A DNA stretch of 64,000 bases. It comes from Kutzneria buriramensis (GTDB taxonomy: Bacteria > Actinomycetota > Actinomycetes > Mycobacteriales > Pseudonocardiaceae). Position numbers and translations under genes: made by a program. This document shows, piece by piece, positions 23,605 through 32,222 of the stretch. A model generated the notes under the pieces. It was given only the letters and a program-made list of their open reading frames with translations. It made no database searches and was not told the origin of the DNA. Where the stretch lies: NCBI RefSeq assembly GCF_003387475.1, contig NZ_QUNO01000006.1, positions 310,001 through 374,000 on the forward strand. Reading direction: 5' to 3'. Position 1 is the first letter of the stretch; the number at the start of each line of letters is the position of its first letter.

Positions 23605-24777
23605 CTAGCGCCGGAACAACGCCGCGAGCCCGGCGGCCACCAGAAGTCCGGCCTGCACGTCCAGCAGCACCTCCAAGCCGACGACGCCGACCAGGTAGCC
23701 GGCGAGCAGGGTGCCGACAGCGTTGAGCCCGGCGATGCCGGCGAACACCGTCGCCAGTACGCGGCCGGCTTGCTCGTCGGGCACCCGCAGCTGGACGGCC
23801 GTCAACGCGCCCGTCGCCGCGACCACGGCGGGGGCGCCGACCAGGGCGAACAGCACGACGTAGACGCCGTAGGCGATGGTGACGTGCGGCAGGTTCCAGA
23901 TCAGGGCCGAGCACACGCCCAACGACAGGATGCCGAGGCCCATCATCCGCACCGCGCTGATCCGGTTGGCCACGGCGGCGATCAGCAGGCCGGCGCCGAT
24001 GCCGCCGACGGCCTGGATTCCGCGCAGCAGGCCGATCTCCGGGTCGCCGCCGTGCAGCGGGCCGGCCACGAACAGCACGAACAGGGTCAGGAACATGCCC
24101 TGTCCCAACGACATCAGCGCCAGCGTCACGCCGGTGGCCCGCAACTCCGGATCCCGGAACGCCCGGACGCCGTCGAGCCAGTCGCCGGTCGGCGTCTCGT
24201 GCGTCCGCTCCACGTGCACGCCGAACGACTGCACGAGCAGCACCGCCGCGAGGACCAGCGCCGTCAGGTAGCAGACGATCACCGAGCTGAAGCCCCACAC
24301 GCCGAGCACGAGCCCGCCCAGCGAGAGGCCGGCCAGCCGGGCGATGTTGCTGTTGAAGCCCATCAGGCCGTTGGCCGACGCCAGCCGGTCCTGGCCGACG
24401 AGCGCCGGCACCAGGGCGTTGCGGGTCGGCTCGAACAGCGACGCCAGCGCCGACTGGGCCGCCATCACCACGTAGATCAGCGCGTGACTGCCGCCGGAGA
24501 ACAGCAGCGGCACGCTGATCGCGGCCTGCCCCAGGCAGACGGCGAACAGCACTCGCCGCCGGTCGAACCGGTCGGCGATCACCCCGGCGGCCGGGCTGGC
24601 CAGCACCATCGGCACGGTCCCGACGGCGATCGCCACCGCCAGCGAGGTGTACGAGCCGGTGGTCCGGAATATGTACACCGGCAGCGCGAACTGGAGCATC
24701 CACTCGGCTGTCTCCGCGAACAGCCCCGACAGCCACAGCCGCATGAAGGCGGCGTGGCGCAGCAGCACCGTCGTCAT
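23605..24777 (-). CDS. MFS exporter (EntS/drug-type)
   Basis: A 390-residue membrane protein with about twelve transmembrane helices. The segments FMRLWLSGLFAETAEWMLQFALPVYIF and GVIADRFDRRRVLF (the MFS loop 2-3 motif GxxxDRxxRR) identify the EntS/MdfA-like MFS group. It likely exports a siderophore or drug. Its ATG overlaps the stop of the ArsR-type regulator (ATGA, 24774-24777), a typical regulator-exporter pair. Confidence 0.88.
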   Translation of the reverse strand: MTTVLLRHAAFMRLWLSGLFAETAEWMLQFALPVYIFRTTGSYTSLAVAIAVGTVPMVLASPAAGVIADRFDRRRVLFAVCLGQAAISVPLLFSGGSHALIYVVMAAQSALASLFEPTRNALVPALVGQDRLASANGLMGFNSNIARLAGLSLGGLVLGVWGFSSVIVCYLTALVLAAVLLVQSFGVHVERTHETPTGDWLDGVRAFRDPELRATGVTLALMSLGQGMFLTLFVLFVAGPLHGGDPEIGLLRGIQAVGGIGAGLLIAAVANRISAVRMMGLGILSLGVCSALIWNLPHVTIAYGVYVVLFALVGAPAVVAATGALTAVQLRVPDEQAGRVLATVFAGIAGLNAVGTLLAGYLVGVVGLEVLLDVQAGLLVAAGLAALFRR

Positions 24778-25361
24778 GAGCTGAACGTTCCGTCGGCCTC
24801 GATGCGCGGGAACGACTTCCAGCTCCCGTGCACGGTCCGCGCCTCCGGCGGCGCATCGGTGCGGATCGTGGTGACATACGGCCGGACCAGCGCGTCGATC
24901 GCCGCATTCAAGGCCGCCAGCTCATCGGGGGAGAGCCGCAGCGAGTACGTGTTGAACGTGGCCACGCGCTGCCACTCCGGCGTGAGCTCGTCCACGGTGT
25001 CGACGAACCGCTCCGCCAGCTCGCGGTCGGTGGCCACGCTCGTGCCGACCGCCGCCAGCTGCGCCGTCCGCACGGCCAGGTCGCCGTCGAGGTCGCCGAA
25101 GTCCAGGCCGACCTGCGTGGCCCGCCAGGGTCGCTCCCGTCCGTCGGTCGCCTCGGCCCGTTCCACCAGGCCCCAGTTGCCCAGCTGGCGCAGGTGCCAG
25201 CTGCAGTTGGACGCCGTCGAGTCCACCGCCGCCGCGCACTCGCTGGCCGTGCGCGGACCGACCGCCATCAGGTAGTTCAGCAGTGCCGAGCGCAGTGGAT
25301 GCGCCAACGCGCGCATCAGCTCGACGTCGCGGACACGCGTCCGCGACGGCAGTTCCGCCAT
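24774..25361 (-). CDS. ArsR/HTH_20-type winged-helix regulator
   Basis: A 195-residue regulator. The winged helix is near the N-terminus (MRALAHPLRSALLNYLMAVGPRTASECAAAV...NCSWHLRQLGNWGLVERA). The ATG at 25361 starts MAELPSRTRV; an upstream in-frame start would run through the operator. Overlapping palindromes at 25387-25407 just upstream are the probable binding site. It is coupled to the MFS gene downstream and should regulate both. Confidence 0.88.
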   Translation of the reverse strand: MAELPSRTRVRDVELMRALAHPLRSALLNYLMAVGPRTASECAAAVDSTASNCSWHLRQLGNWGLVERAEATDGRERPWRATQVGLDFGDLDGDLAVRTAQLAAVGTSVATDRELAERFVDTVDELTPEWQRVATFNTYSLRLSPDELAALNAAIDALVRPYVTTIRTDAPPEARTVHGSWKSFPRIEADGTFSS

Positions 25362-25386
25362 GACCAGCCCCCAGAAGCGAAAGACA

Positions 25387-25407
25387 CCTTTCGAAAGGTT
25401 CCTTTCA
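25387..25407. promoter_or_regulatory. overlapping palindromes, probable ArsR-type operator
   Basis: ACCTTTCGAAAGGT (25387-25400) is a perfect 14-bp palindrome. GAAAGG-tt-CCTTTC (25394-25407) overlaps it by seven bases. The pair lies 26 bases upstream of the regulator start and reaches the stop codon of the VOC gene. Confidence 0.65.
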
Positions 25408-26109
25408 GATCGTACCGACGGCGGCAAGCCGCCGAACGTCGGCCACCCTCTCGCGCTGATCGGCGGTGAGGTCGAGCGTCTCGGCGCGGTCCAGGACCTG
25501 CCGGGCGGCCGCGGCGTCGTCGAGCCGGAACGCCAGCTCGGCGCGGTAGACCAGCGCCGCGATCAGGTCGGACACTGGCGCGTCGCCGGGGCGGGCCAGC
25601 GCCCCGTCAAGGATCTTCACCGCCTGGCGGACGTCGCCCTTCGACTCGCCGAGCACGACGGCGTTCTCCAGCGCCCGTGCGAGCGGGCCGCCCGGCTCCG
25701 GCTCGGATTCCGCACCGCCGCTCCGGAAGATGCGGATCCAGTTGCCGCCGGGGTCGACCACGGTGAAGCCCGCCGCGTCGCCGGTGTTCTTCCGCCGGCG
25801 CGGCCGCGTGATGCGGGGGATGCCCGACAGCGGGAGCTTGCCGCGCGCGGCGCGAAGACCGGCCGCGAACTGGTCGAACAGCGCAGCCGTGTCGGGCACG
25901 TTGATGATGCAGGAGCCGTAGGACTGCTCGGGATCGAACTCCGGCAGGCCGAAGAAGTGCAGCTGGATCTCCGCCAGCCGCAGTGCGACGTATGGGTTCG
26001 GGCGGGCCTGGCGGTAGACGACCTCGAAGCCGAGGGCCCGGTAGAAGTCGGCGATCTCGTCGGTGGAACGGCACGGCAGCAGCGGGATGGCGGACATGGA
26101 GGGTGCCAT
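25405..26109 (-). CDS. VOC-family (glyoxalase/bleomycin resistance) protein with helical C-terminus
   Basis: A 234-residue protein. Residues ~5-130 form one VOC module (MSAIPLLPCRSTDEIADFYRALGFEVVYRQ ... FTVVDPGGNWIRIFR). The last ~90 residues are helical (tetratricopeptide-like LARALENAVVLGESKGDVRQAVKILDGAL). Starts at 26109 and 26097 are both possible. VOC proteins bind metal or sequester drugs; this one lies directly upstream of an ArsR regulator and MFS exporter, suggesting a resistance role. Confidence 0.82.
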   Translation of the reverse strand: MAPSMSAIPLLPCRSTDEIADFYRALGFEVVYRQARPNPYVALRLAEIQLHFFGLPEFDPEQSYGSCIINVPDTAALFDQFAAGLRAARGKLPLSGIPRITRPRRRKNTGDAAGFTVVDPGGNWIRIFRSGGAESEPEPGGPLARALENAVVLGESKGDVRQAVKILDGALARPGDAPVSDLIAALVYRAELAFRLDDAAAARQVLDRAETLDLTADQRERVADVRRLAAVGTI

Positions 26110-26165
26110 CCGGCGAGTGTCCCGAACCGGAAGCCCCGGCCGCACATGATTGGTACGGTGGCGAG

Positions 26166-26591
26166 GTGTCGGAAACGATCAAGCTGCCCGAGTCGCTGCG
26201 GGATCTGATCACCAGCGGCCCGATGGCCCACCTGAGCACCATCAACCGCGACGGCAGCCCGCAGGTCACCGTCGTCTGGATCGGCCTGGACGGCGACGAC
26301 CTGGTCAGCGCCCACCAGCACCACGGTGTGAAGATCCGCAACATGCAGCGCGACCCGCGGGTGGTGCTGTCCTTCGACGCGCCCCGGCAGCCGGGCGTGT
26401 TCCTCGACCAGAACGCGGTGCTGCGCGCGCACGCCGTCGTCGAACGCAGCGACGACGCCTGGGACGTGCTGGACCGGCTGGCCAAGGTCTACATCGGACC
26501 CGAGGCGACGTTCCCGGTGGAGCGGCGGCCCGGCTTCGTCGTCCGCTACAAGATCCAGCGCATCGGCGGCGTCGGCCCCTGGGCGAGCTGA
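26166..26591 (+). CDS. PPOX-class F420-dependent oxidoreductase
   Basis: A 141-residue split-barrel flavin/F420-binding protein (LITSGPMAHLSTINRDGSPQVTVVWIGLDGDDLVSAHQ ... KIRNMQRDPRVVLSF). These features match actinobacterial PPOX-class F420-dependent enzymes that reduce small aromatic or biliverdin-like substrates. A GTG at 26166 gives the standard N-terminus. Its stop overlaps the start of the HAD gene (TGATG). Confidence 0.88.
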   Translation: MSETIKLPESLRDLITSGPMAHLSTINRDGSPQVTVVWIGLDGDDLVSAHQHHGVKIRNMQRDPRVVLSFDAPRQPGVFLDQNAVLRAHAVVERSDDAWDVLDRLAKVYIGPEATFPVERRPGFVVRYKIQRIGGVGPWAS

Positions 26592-27244
26592 TGCGGTTCG
26601 AGGTCGACGCGATCCTGTTCGACATCGACGGCACGCTGGTGGACTCCACCCCGGTCGTCGAGCGGACGTGGCGGACCTGGGCGGCCGAGCACGGCAGGGA
26701 CGCGGACGAGATCCTGCGCGTCTGCCACGGCCGCCGCAGCGAGGACACCATCGCCGACCTGCTGCCGCCGCCCGAACGGGCGGCCGCGGTCGAGGAGCTG
26801 GCCCGGCTGGAACTGTCCGACATGGACGGCGTGATCGCGCTGCCGGCGGTGAAGTCCTTGCTGGACGGGCTGCCGAAGGACCGCTGGGCAGCGGTGACCT
26901 CCGGCTCGCAGGAGCTGATGCGGGCCCGCCTGGCCGTCGCCGGTCTGCCGGTGCCGGACGTGCTGATCGCCGCGGACGACGTCAGCGCCGGCAAGCCCGA
27001 TCCGGAGGGCTACTTCAAGGCGGCCGCTGCCCTCGGCTACGACATCGCGCGCTGCCTGGTCGTCGAGGACGCGCCCGCCGGCCTGCGGGCCGGCCAGAAT
27101 GCGGGCGCCCGCACGCTGGCCGTCGCGACCTCTCACGACGCGGCCGAGCTCACGGCGGACGCGGTCGTCGACGACCTCACGTCCTGCCGGGTCGACCGCG
27201 TCGCGGGCGGCCTCGTGGTGACGGTCAGTTCTGGTCCTGGATGA
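26591..27244 (+). CDS. HAD-superfamily phosphatase (subfamily IA)
   Basis: A 217-residue haloacid-dehalogenase-fold phosphatase. Motif I is FDIDGTLVDS (nucleophile Asp), motif II VTSGSQ, and motifs III/IV SAGKPDPEGYFKAAAALG...LVVEDAPAG. The cap is of the small helical IA kind, as in sugar-phosphate phosphatases (phosphoglycolate phosphatase or 2-deoxyglucose-6-phosphatase-like). Coupled to the F420 enzyme; the last 20 bases overlap the convergent VOC gene. Confidence 0.9.
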   Translation: MRFEVDAILFDIDGTLVDSTPVVERTWRTWAAEHGRDADEILRVCHGRRSEDTIADLLPPPERAAAVEELARLELSDMDGVIALPAVKSLLDGLPKDRWAAVTSGSQELMRARLAVAGLPVPDVLIAADDVSAGKPDPEGYFKAAAALGYDIARCLVVEDAPAGLRAGQNAGARTLAVATSHDAAELTADAVVDDLTSCRVDRVAGGLVVTVSSGPG

Positions 27245-27560
27245 GACCGATCTCGTTGCCGTCCACGTCGAGCACGCTGGCGATGGTCCGGCCGTTGCCG
27301 ACGCCCTTGGGCTCCTGCGCGACGGTCGCGCCCGCCTCGACCAGCGCGGCCAGGTTGGCGTCGAGGTCGTCGACGTGCCGGTAGCAGGCCGGGCCGTTGG
27401 TGCTGCCGTTGGGCACCAGGCCGATGTGCTGGCCCTCGCTGTCGTAGCCGACGTAGTACGGGGACTCGACGCTCGGCGCCACGCCCAGCAGCGCGGTGTA
27501 CACCGGCGTGGCCTTCGCGACGTCGGCCACCGGGAACAGGATCGTCTTCAGGATCGCCAT
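27225..27560 (-). CDS. VOC-family protein
   Basis: A 111-residue glyoxalase-fold protein (ILKTILFPVADVAKATPVYTALLGVAP ... VLDVDGNEIGLIQ). An AGGAGGAAATC ribosome-binding site precedes the ATG at 27560. It is divergent from the ECF41 sigma factor and has its own promoter match to the ECF41 consensus, so it is likely a direct target of that sigma factor. Small VOC and carboxymuconolactone-type proteins are common neighbours of ECF41 genes. Confidence 0.88.
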   Translation of the reverse strand: MAILKTILFPVADVAKATPVYTALLGVAPSVESPYYVGYDSEGQHIGLVPNGSTNGPACYRHVDDLDANLAALVEAGATVAQEPKGVGNGRTIASVLDVDGNEIGLIQDQN

Positions 27561-27572
27561 GATTTCCTCCTC

Positions 27573-27599
27573 GGTCACATCGGGCGCCTGCCGCCCGTC
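27573..27599 (+). promoter_or_regulatory. ECF41-type promoter for the sigma gene
   Basis: GGTCACA (27573-27579), a 16-base spacer, then CGTC (27596-27599). The ECF41 consensus as I recall it is TGTCACA-N16-CGTC, so the match is 10 of 11 with exact spacing. It lies 29 bases upstream of the sigma factor start and implies autoregulation. Confidence 0.75.
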
Positions 27600-27607
27600 A
27601 CTGCTAT

Positions 27608-27634
27608 GACGGATGCCGGACGGAGGATGTGACC
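27608..27634 (-). promoter_or_regulatory. ECF41-type promoter for the VOC gene
   Basis: On the minus strand GGTCACA (27634-27628), a 16-base spacer and CGTC (27611-27608) repeat the same match with the same spacing. The -35 element overlaps the GTG start of the sigma gene. The outer CGGTCACATC / GATGTGACCG arms (27572-27581 / 27626-27635) are a perfect inverted repeat. Confidence 0.75.
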
Positions 27635-28525
27635 GTGAACGAAGAATGGCTGGCCGGACAGTTCGAAGCCAACCGCGACCACCTGCGCTCGGTGGCGTAC
27701 CGGATGCTCGGATCGGCGAACGACGCCGAGGACGCGGTGCAGGAGTCCTGGCTGCGGCTCAGCCGCGCCGACACCAGCGAGGTGGAGAACCTCGGCGGCT
27801 GGTTGACCACGGTCACCGCCCGCGTGTGCCTGGACATGCTGCGCTCCCGCAAGTCCCGGCGGGAGGACCCCGTGGACGAGGTGCCGGCGCAGGAGGCGGT
27901 GGCGGCCGGTCCCGAGCAGGAGGCGCTGCTGGCCGACTCGATGGGACCGGCGCTGCTGGTGGTGCTGGAGACCCTGGCCCCGGCCGAGCGGCTGGCGTTC
28001 GTGCTGCACGACCTGTTCGCGGTGCCGTTCGACGAGATCGCTCCGATCGTGGGCCGCTCGACGGCCGCGACCCGGCAGCTGGCCAGCCGCGCACGGCGAC
28101 GGGTGCAGGGCGCGGACCGGCCGGACTCGGACCTGAACCGGCAGCGCAAGGTCGTGGACGCCTTCCTCGCGGCGTCGCGGGACGGCAACTTCGACGCGCT
28201 GCTGTCGCTGCTCGACCCGGACGTCGAACTGCGGGCCGACGAGACGACCGTGGCGGCGTCGGTCGCCAACCACGACAAGGGCGCGCCGCTGCTGTCGGCC
28301 CGCATGACCGGCGCCCGCGAGGTCGCGACGGCGTTCTCCGGCAAGGCCCGCGGCGCGCTGCCGGCACTGATCGACGGCAACGTCGGCGCGGTGTGGATGT
28401 ACCGGGGCGAGGTCATGGGCATGTTCGTCTTCGAGGTCGAGGACGACCGGGTGGTCGGGATCTCGCTCGTCAACGACAAGGAGCAGGTGGCCGCCGCCGA
28501 GGTGGAGGTGCTGCCCTCGCGCTGA
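27629..28525 (+). CDS. ECF sigma factor, ECF41 group (SigJ-like)
   Basis: A 298-residue sigma factor with a GTG start. Region 2 is FEANRDHLRSVAYRMLGSANDAEDAVQESWLRL and region 4 is LAPAERLAFVLHDLFAVPFDEIAPIVGRSTAATRQLASRARRRV. After these comes a ~130-residue SnoaL-like extension, which marks the ECF41 group and replaces an anti-sigma factor. The extension ends in SLVNDKEQV, at the place of the group's NPDKV motif. Flanking promoters with the ECF41 consensus point both ways. A later GTG (27635) is possible. Confidence 0.92.
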   Translation: MTVNEEWLAGQFEANRDHLRSVAYRMLGSANDAEDAVQESWLRLSRADTSEVENLGGWLTTVTARVCLDMLRSRKSRREDPVDEVPAQEAVAAGPEQEALLADSMGPALLVVLETLAPAERLAFVLHDLFAVPFDEIAPIVGRSTAATRQLASRARRRVQGADRPDSDLNRQRKVVDAFLAASRDGNFDALLSLLDPDVELRADETTVAASVANHDKGAPLLSARMTGAREVATAFSGKARGALPALIDGNVGAVWMYRGEVMGMFVFEVEDDRVVGISLVNDKEQVAAAEVEVLPSR

Positions 28526-28535
28526 GACCAGTACC

Positions 28536-29731
<1,196 letters not shown>

Positions 29732-29735
<4 letters not shown>

Positions 29736-30106
29736 AGGTCCAGCGTGCTCATGTCCAGCAGCGGCCGGACCTCCACCGCCCCGCCCAGCTGCGAGTCCGG
29801 CGTCTTCGCGGCCCATGCCAGCGCCTGCTCCTCCGTCTCGCAGTCGAGCAGCAGGAACCCGGCCACGTACTCCTTGACCTCCGCGAACGGCCCGTCGCTG
29901 GTCATCGTCTCGCCGTCCTGCACCCACACCCGCTTGGCCAGCGCCGGATCCGTCAGGCCGTTCGACACCACCATGTCGCCAGCAGCCGTGATCTCCTCGC
30001 TCAGCGCCATGTACCCCCGGCCGAACTCCATCCGCTGCTCATCGGTCAACGTCTCCCACAACGCCCGCGACCTCGGGTTGCTGTGGATCAGAACCAGGTA
30101 CCTCAC
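29732..30106 (-). CDS. YCII/DGPF-domain protein
   Basis: A 124-residue ferredoxin-like-fold protein of the DGPF/YCII family. The name motif is present in TSDGPFAEVKEYVAGFLLLDCETEEQALAWA, and the terminus VEVRPLLDM is typical. These genes are the invariant partners of ECF42 sigma factors; function is unknown, possibly redox or small-molecule sensing. It begins ~43 bases from the inverted-repeat promoter at 30149-30176. Confidence 0.93.
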
Positions 30107-30148
30107 GTCTGCCTCCTGCGAGTCGCCGAAATCCTCTCACCGGCGCAG

Positions 30149-30176
30149 TGTCGAAGCCGGGCGAACGGCTTCGACA
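30149..30176. promoter_or_regulatory. symmetric bidirectional ECF42-type promoter
   Basis: TGTCGAAGCCG (30149-30159) and CGGCTTCGACA (30166-30176) are exact reverse complements with a six-base loop. Read in either direction it gives TGTCGA, a 17-base spacer and CGAC. As I recall, ECF42 promoters carry TGTCGA at -35 and CGA/CGT-C at -10. It can fire leftwards into DGPF/ECF42 and rightwards into the gene at 30215. Confidence 0.7.
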
Positions 30177-30214
30177 CAGGGGCGACCAACGACCCGAGCA
30201 GAGGGGAGCGAGCC

Positions 30215-30655
30215 ATGAGCGGCACCGACGAGGAGCAGATCCGCCAGGTCGTCCTGGCGTCCGAGGCGGCGATGAAGGACGGCGACGCGCAGCGGCTGAT
30301 CGAGCGGTACACGGCGGACGTGGTGAAGTACGACCTGGCGCCGCCGCTGGGACGGCGGGGCGACGCGGCGAGGGACGTCGAGAGCCAGCAGGCGTGGTTC
30401 GCGACGTTCGATGGTCCGGTGGACTTCGAGGTGACGGGCCTGGAGGTGGAGGTGGGCGGCGACATCGCCTGGGCGCACTCGCTGAACCGGCTCTCGGCGA
30501 CGCCGAAGGGCATGGACTTCGCCTTCGAGCTGTGGTTCCGCGCCACGTACGGCCTGCGCCGCACGGCGGACGGCTGGCGCATCGCCCACGAGCACACCTC
30601 GACGCCGTTCTACATGGACGGCTCGATGCGCGCGGCGACGGACCTCAAGCCGTAG
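30215..30655 (+). CDS. SnoaL/DUF4440-like NTF2-fold protein
   Basis: A 146-residue NTF2-fold protein (EEQIRQVVLASEAAMKDGDAQRLIERYTADVVKYDLAPP ... WFRATYGLRRTADGWRIAHEHTSTPFYMD), of the small actinobacterial SnoaL-like type. A GAGGGGAG ribosome-binding site precedes the ATG. It shares the symmetric promoter with the DGPF-ECF42 operon and is likely a direct ECF42 target. The final 11 bases overlap the convergent monooxygenase gene. Confidence 0.87.
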   Translation: MSGTDEEQIRQVVLASEAAMKDGDAQRLIERYTADVVKYDLAPPLGRRGDAARDVESQQAWFATFDGPVDFEVTGLEVEVGGDIAWAHSLNRLSATPKGMDFAFELWFRATYGLRRTADGWRIAHEHTSTPFYMDGSMRAATDLKP

Positions 30656-32117
30656 GCGCGCCGAACCAGCGGGTCAGGGCGTCGACGAGCCCGTCGGCGG
30701 AGTCGCCGGCCCAGGCGACGAAGCCGTCGGGACGGATGAGCAGGGCGGGACCGTCGCCAGACACGACGTCGACGCGGTCCCGCCAGCCGTCGGCGACCGC
30801 ACCCAGTCCTGACGGGTCGAGCAGCAGCGGGCGGCCGGTGCGGCGGAGTTCGGCGAGCCGCACCACCCCGTCCGTGGTGGTCACGGACATCTCCGGCGCC
30901 AGCCGCCCGACCAGCGGATGATCCGACTCGAAGTACCGGGTGTCGTTGCCGGACATGGTGTCCACGATGTGCTGCCGGACGTCGACGGACTCCAGGAGCT
31001 CCTCGAACAGGGTGCGCAGCGCGGTGACCTTGGTACCGGGGGCCAGCAGGGCGGACTGGGACTGGGTCTGCATGGCCACGCGAGAGGCCACCGGATGCCG
31101 CTCCGAGTGATACGTGTCGAGCAGGCCGGCCGGCGCCCAGCCCTGCACCGCCGCGCCGAGTTTCCACGCCAGGTTGGCGGCATCCTGCAACCCCATGTTC
31201 AACCCGGGCCCGCCGATGCCGGCGTGCACATGGGCGGCGTCGCCGGCCAGGAACACCCGGCCGCGCCGGAACTGCGAGGCGATGCGGGTGTTGTTGCCGG
31301 CGTTCCGGCGCATGACCAGCGGCCGGTCCAGCACCGCCAGCTCCATCGGCACGTCCACCCCCAGCACCCGTTTCACGCTGTCGGCGAGCTCGTCCAGCGT
31401 CAGGGGCACGTCCTCGCCCGGCGCGTCGCCCCACTCCATGGTGGTGACGGTGAGGGCGTCCTCGAGCCGTGCCCAGACGAACACCCCAGTTGTGGTGCGG
31501 TGGAAGAAGAACGGCTGGATGTCGCCGTGCCCGGGCACCGGCAGGCCGCCGGGGCCGGCGGTGGGCAGCACGACGTTGGCCGTGCGGGTGACGACGTCGT
31601 CGTCGGTGACGCCAGGGAAGTCGATGCCGGCGAGCTTCCGCACGGTGCTCCGGCCGCCGTCGCAGCCGACCAGGTACGCGGCGGTGATCTCGGAGCCGTC
31701 GTCGGTCGACACGGTGACATGCGTGCCGTGGTCGACGAAGCCGGTGAGGGTGACGCCGCGCCGGATCTCCGCCCCCAGCCCGAGGGCGTGCTCCTCGAGG
31801 ATCGGCTCCAGCCGGGTCTGCGGCACCAGCACGGTGTGCATCGGGTTGTCGGGCACGTCCCGCAGGTCCAGCCGCAAGCCGCCGAACATGTAGAACGGCG
31901 TCGGCGCAGGCGGCCCGGACCGGCCGCTGACCTTCTCGTACAGCCCGCGGGCGTCCATCAGCCGGGCCACCACGCCGGCCAGGCCGTTGGCCTTGGGCAC
32001 GGTCGCCCGTTCGGGCAGCCGCTCCAGCACGAGCGGGCGTGCCCCGGCCAGCCGCAGCTCCGCGGTCAGCATCAGTCCGTTCGGTCCACCACCGGCGATC
32101 ACCACGTCGAAGTCCAT
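30645..32117 (-). CDS. FAD-dependent aromatic monooxygenase (PHBH-type)
   Basis: A 490-residue class A flavoprotein monooxygenase. GGGPNGL is the N-terminal dinucleotide motif, LVGCDGGRSTVRKLAG the DG motif, and VFLAGDAAHVHAGIGGPGLNMGLQDA the GD motif. A thioredoxin-like C-terminal part (LRRTGRPLLLDPSG...LLIRPDGFVAWA) is present, as in phenol-hydroxylase or RdmE-like enzymes acting on polyketides and antibiotics (for example rifampicin monooxygenase). The ATG at 32117 directly precedes the FDVVIAGGGP strand. Two operator-like dyads lie just upstream. Confidence 0.92.
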   Translation of the reverse strand: MDFDVVIAGGGPNGLMLTAELRLAGARPLVLERLPERATVPKANGLAGVVARLMDARGLYEKVSGRSGPPAPTPFYMFGGLRLDLRDVPDNPMHTVLVPQTRLEPILEEHALGLGAEIRRGVTLTGFVDHGTHVTVSTDDGSEITAAYLVGCDGGRSTVRKLAGIDFPGVTDDDVVTRTANVVLPTAGPGGLPVPGHGDIQPFFFHRTTTGVFVWARLEDALTVTTMEWGDAPGEDVPLTLDELADSVKRVLGVDVPMELAVLDRPLVMRRNAGNNTRIASQFRRGRVFLAGDAAHVHAGIGGPGLNMGLQDAANLAWKLGAAVQGWAPAGLLDTYHSERHPVASRVAMQTQSQSALLAPGTKVTALRTLFEELLESVDVRQHIVDTMSGNDTRYFESDHPLVGRLAPEMSVTTTDGVVRLAELRRTGRPLLLDPSGLGAVADGWRDRVDVVSGDGPALLIRPDGFVAWAGDSADGLVDALTRWFGAPTA

Positions 32118-32137
32118 GCCGTCCACGGTACAGAAAC

Positions 32138-32169
32138 TTGCGCGCCACGCAAAGATGCGCGGCACGCAA
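32138..32169. promoter_or_regulatory. two tandem (T/A)TGCG-N5-CGCAA dyads
   Basis: TTGCG-N5-CGCAA occupies 32138-32152 and ATGCG-N5-CGCAA 32155-32169, 17 bases apart. They lie between the monooxygenase and TrmH genes, ~20 bases from the former's start. Probable repressor sites; no regulator is next to them. Confidence 0.6.
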
Positions 32170-32222
32170 ATTTGTGACCGTGTCATTGTCGATCGGTGCC
32201 GACCTTGTGGAAGGGTGGGCGG

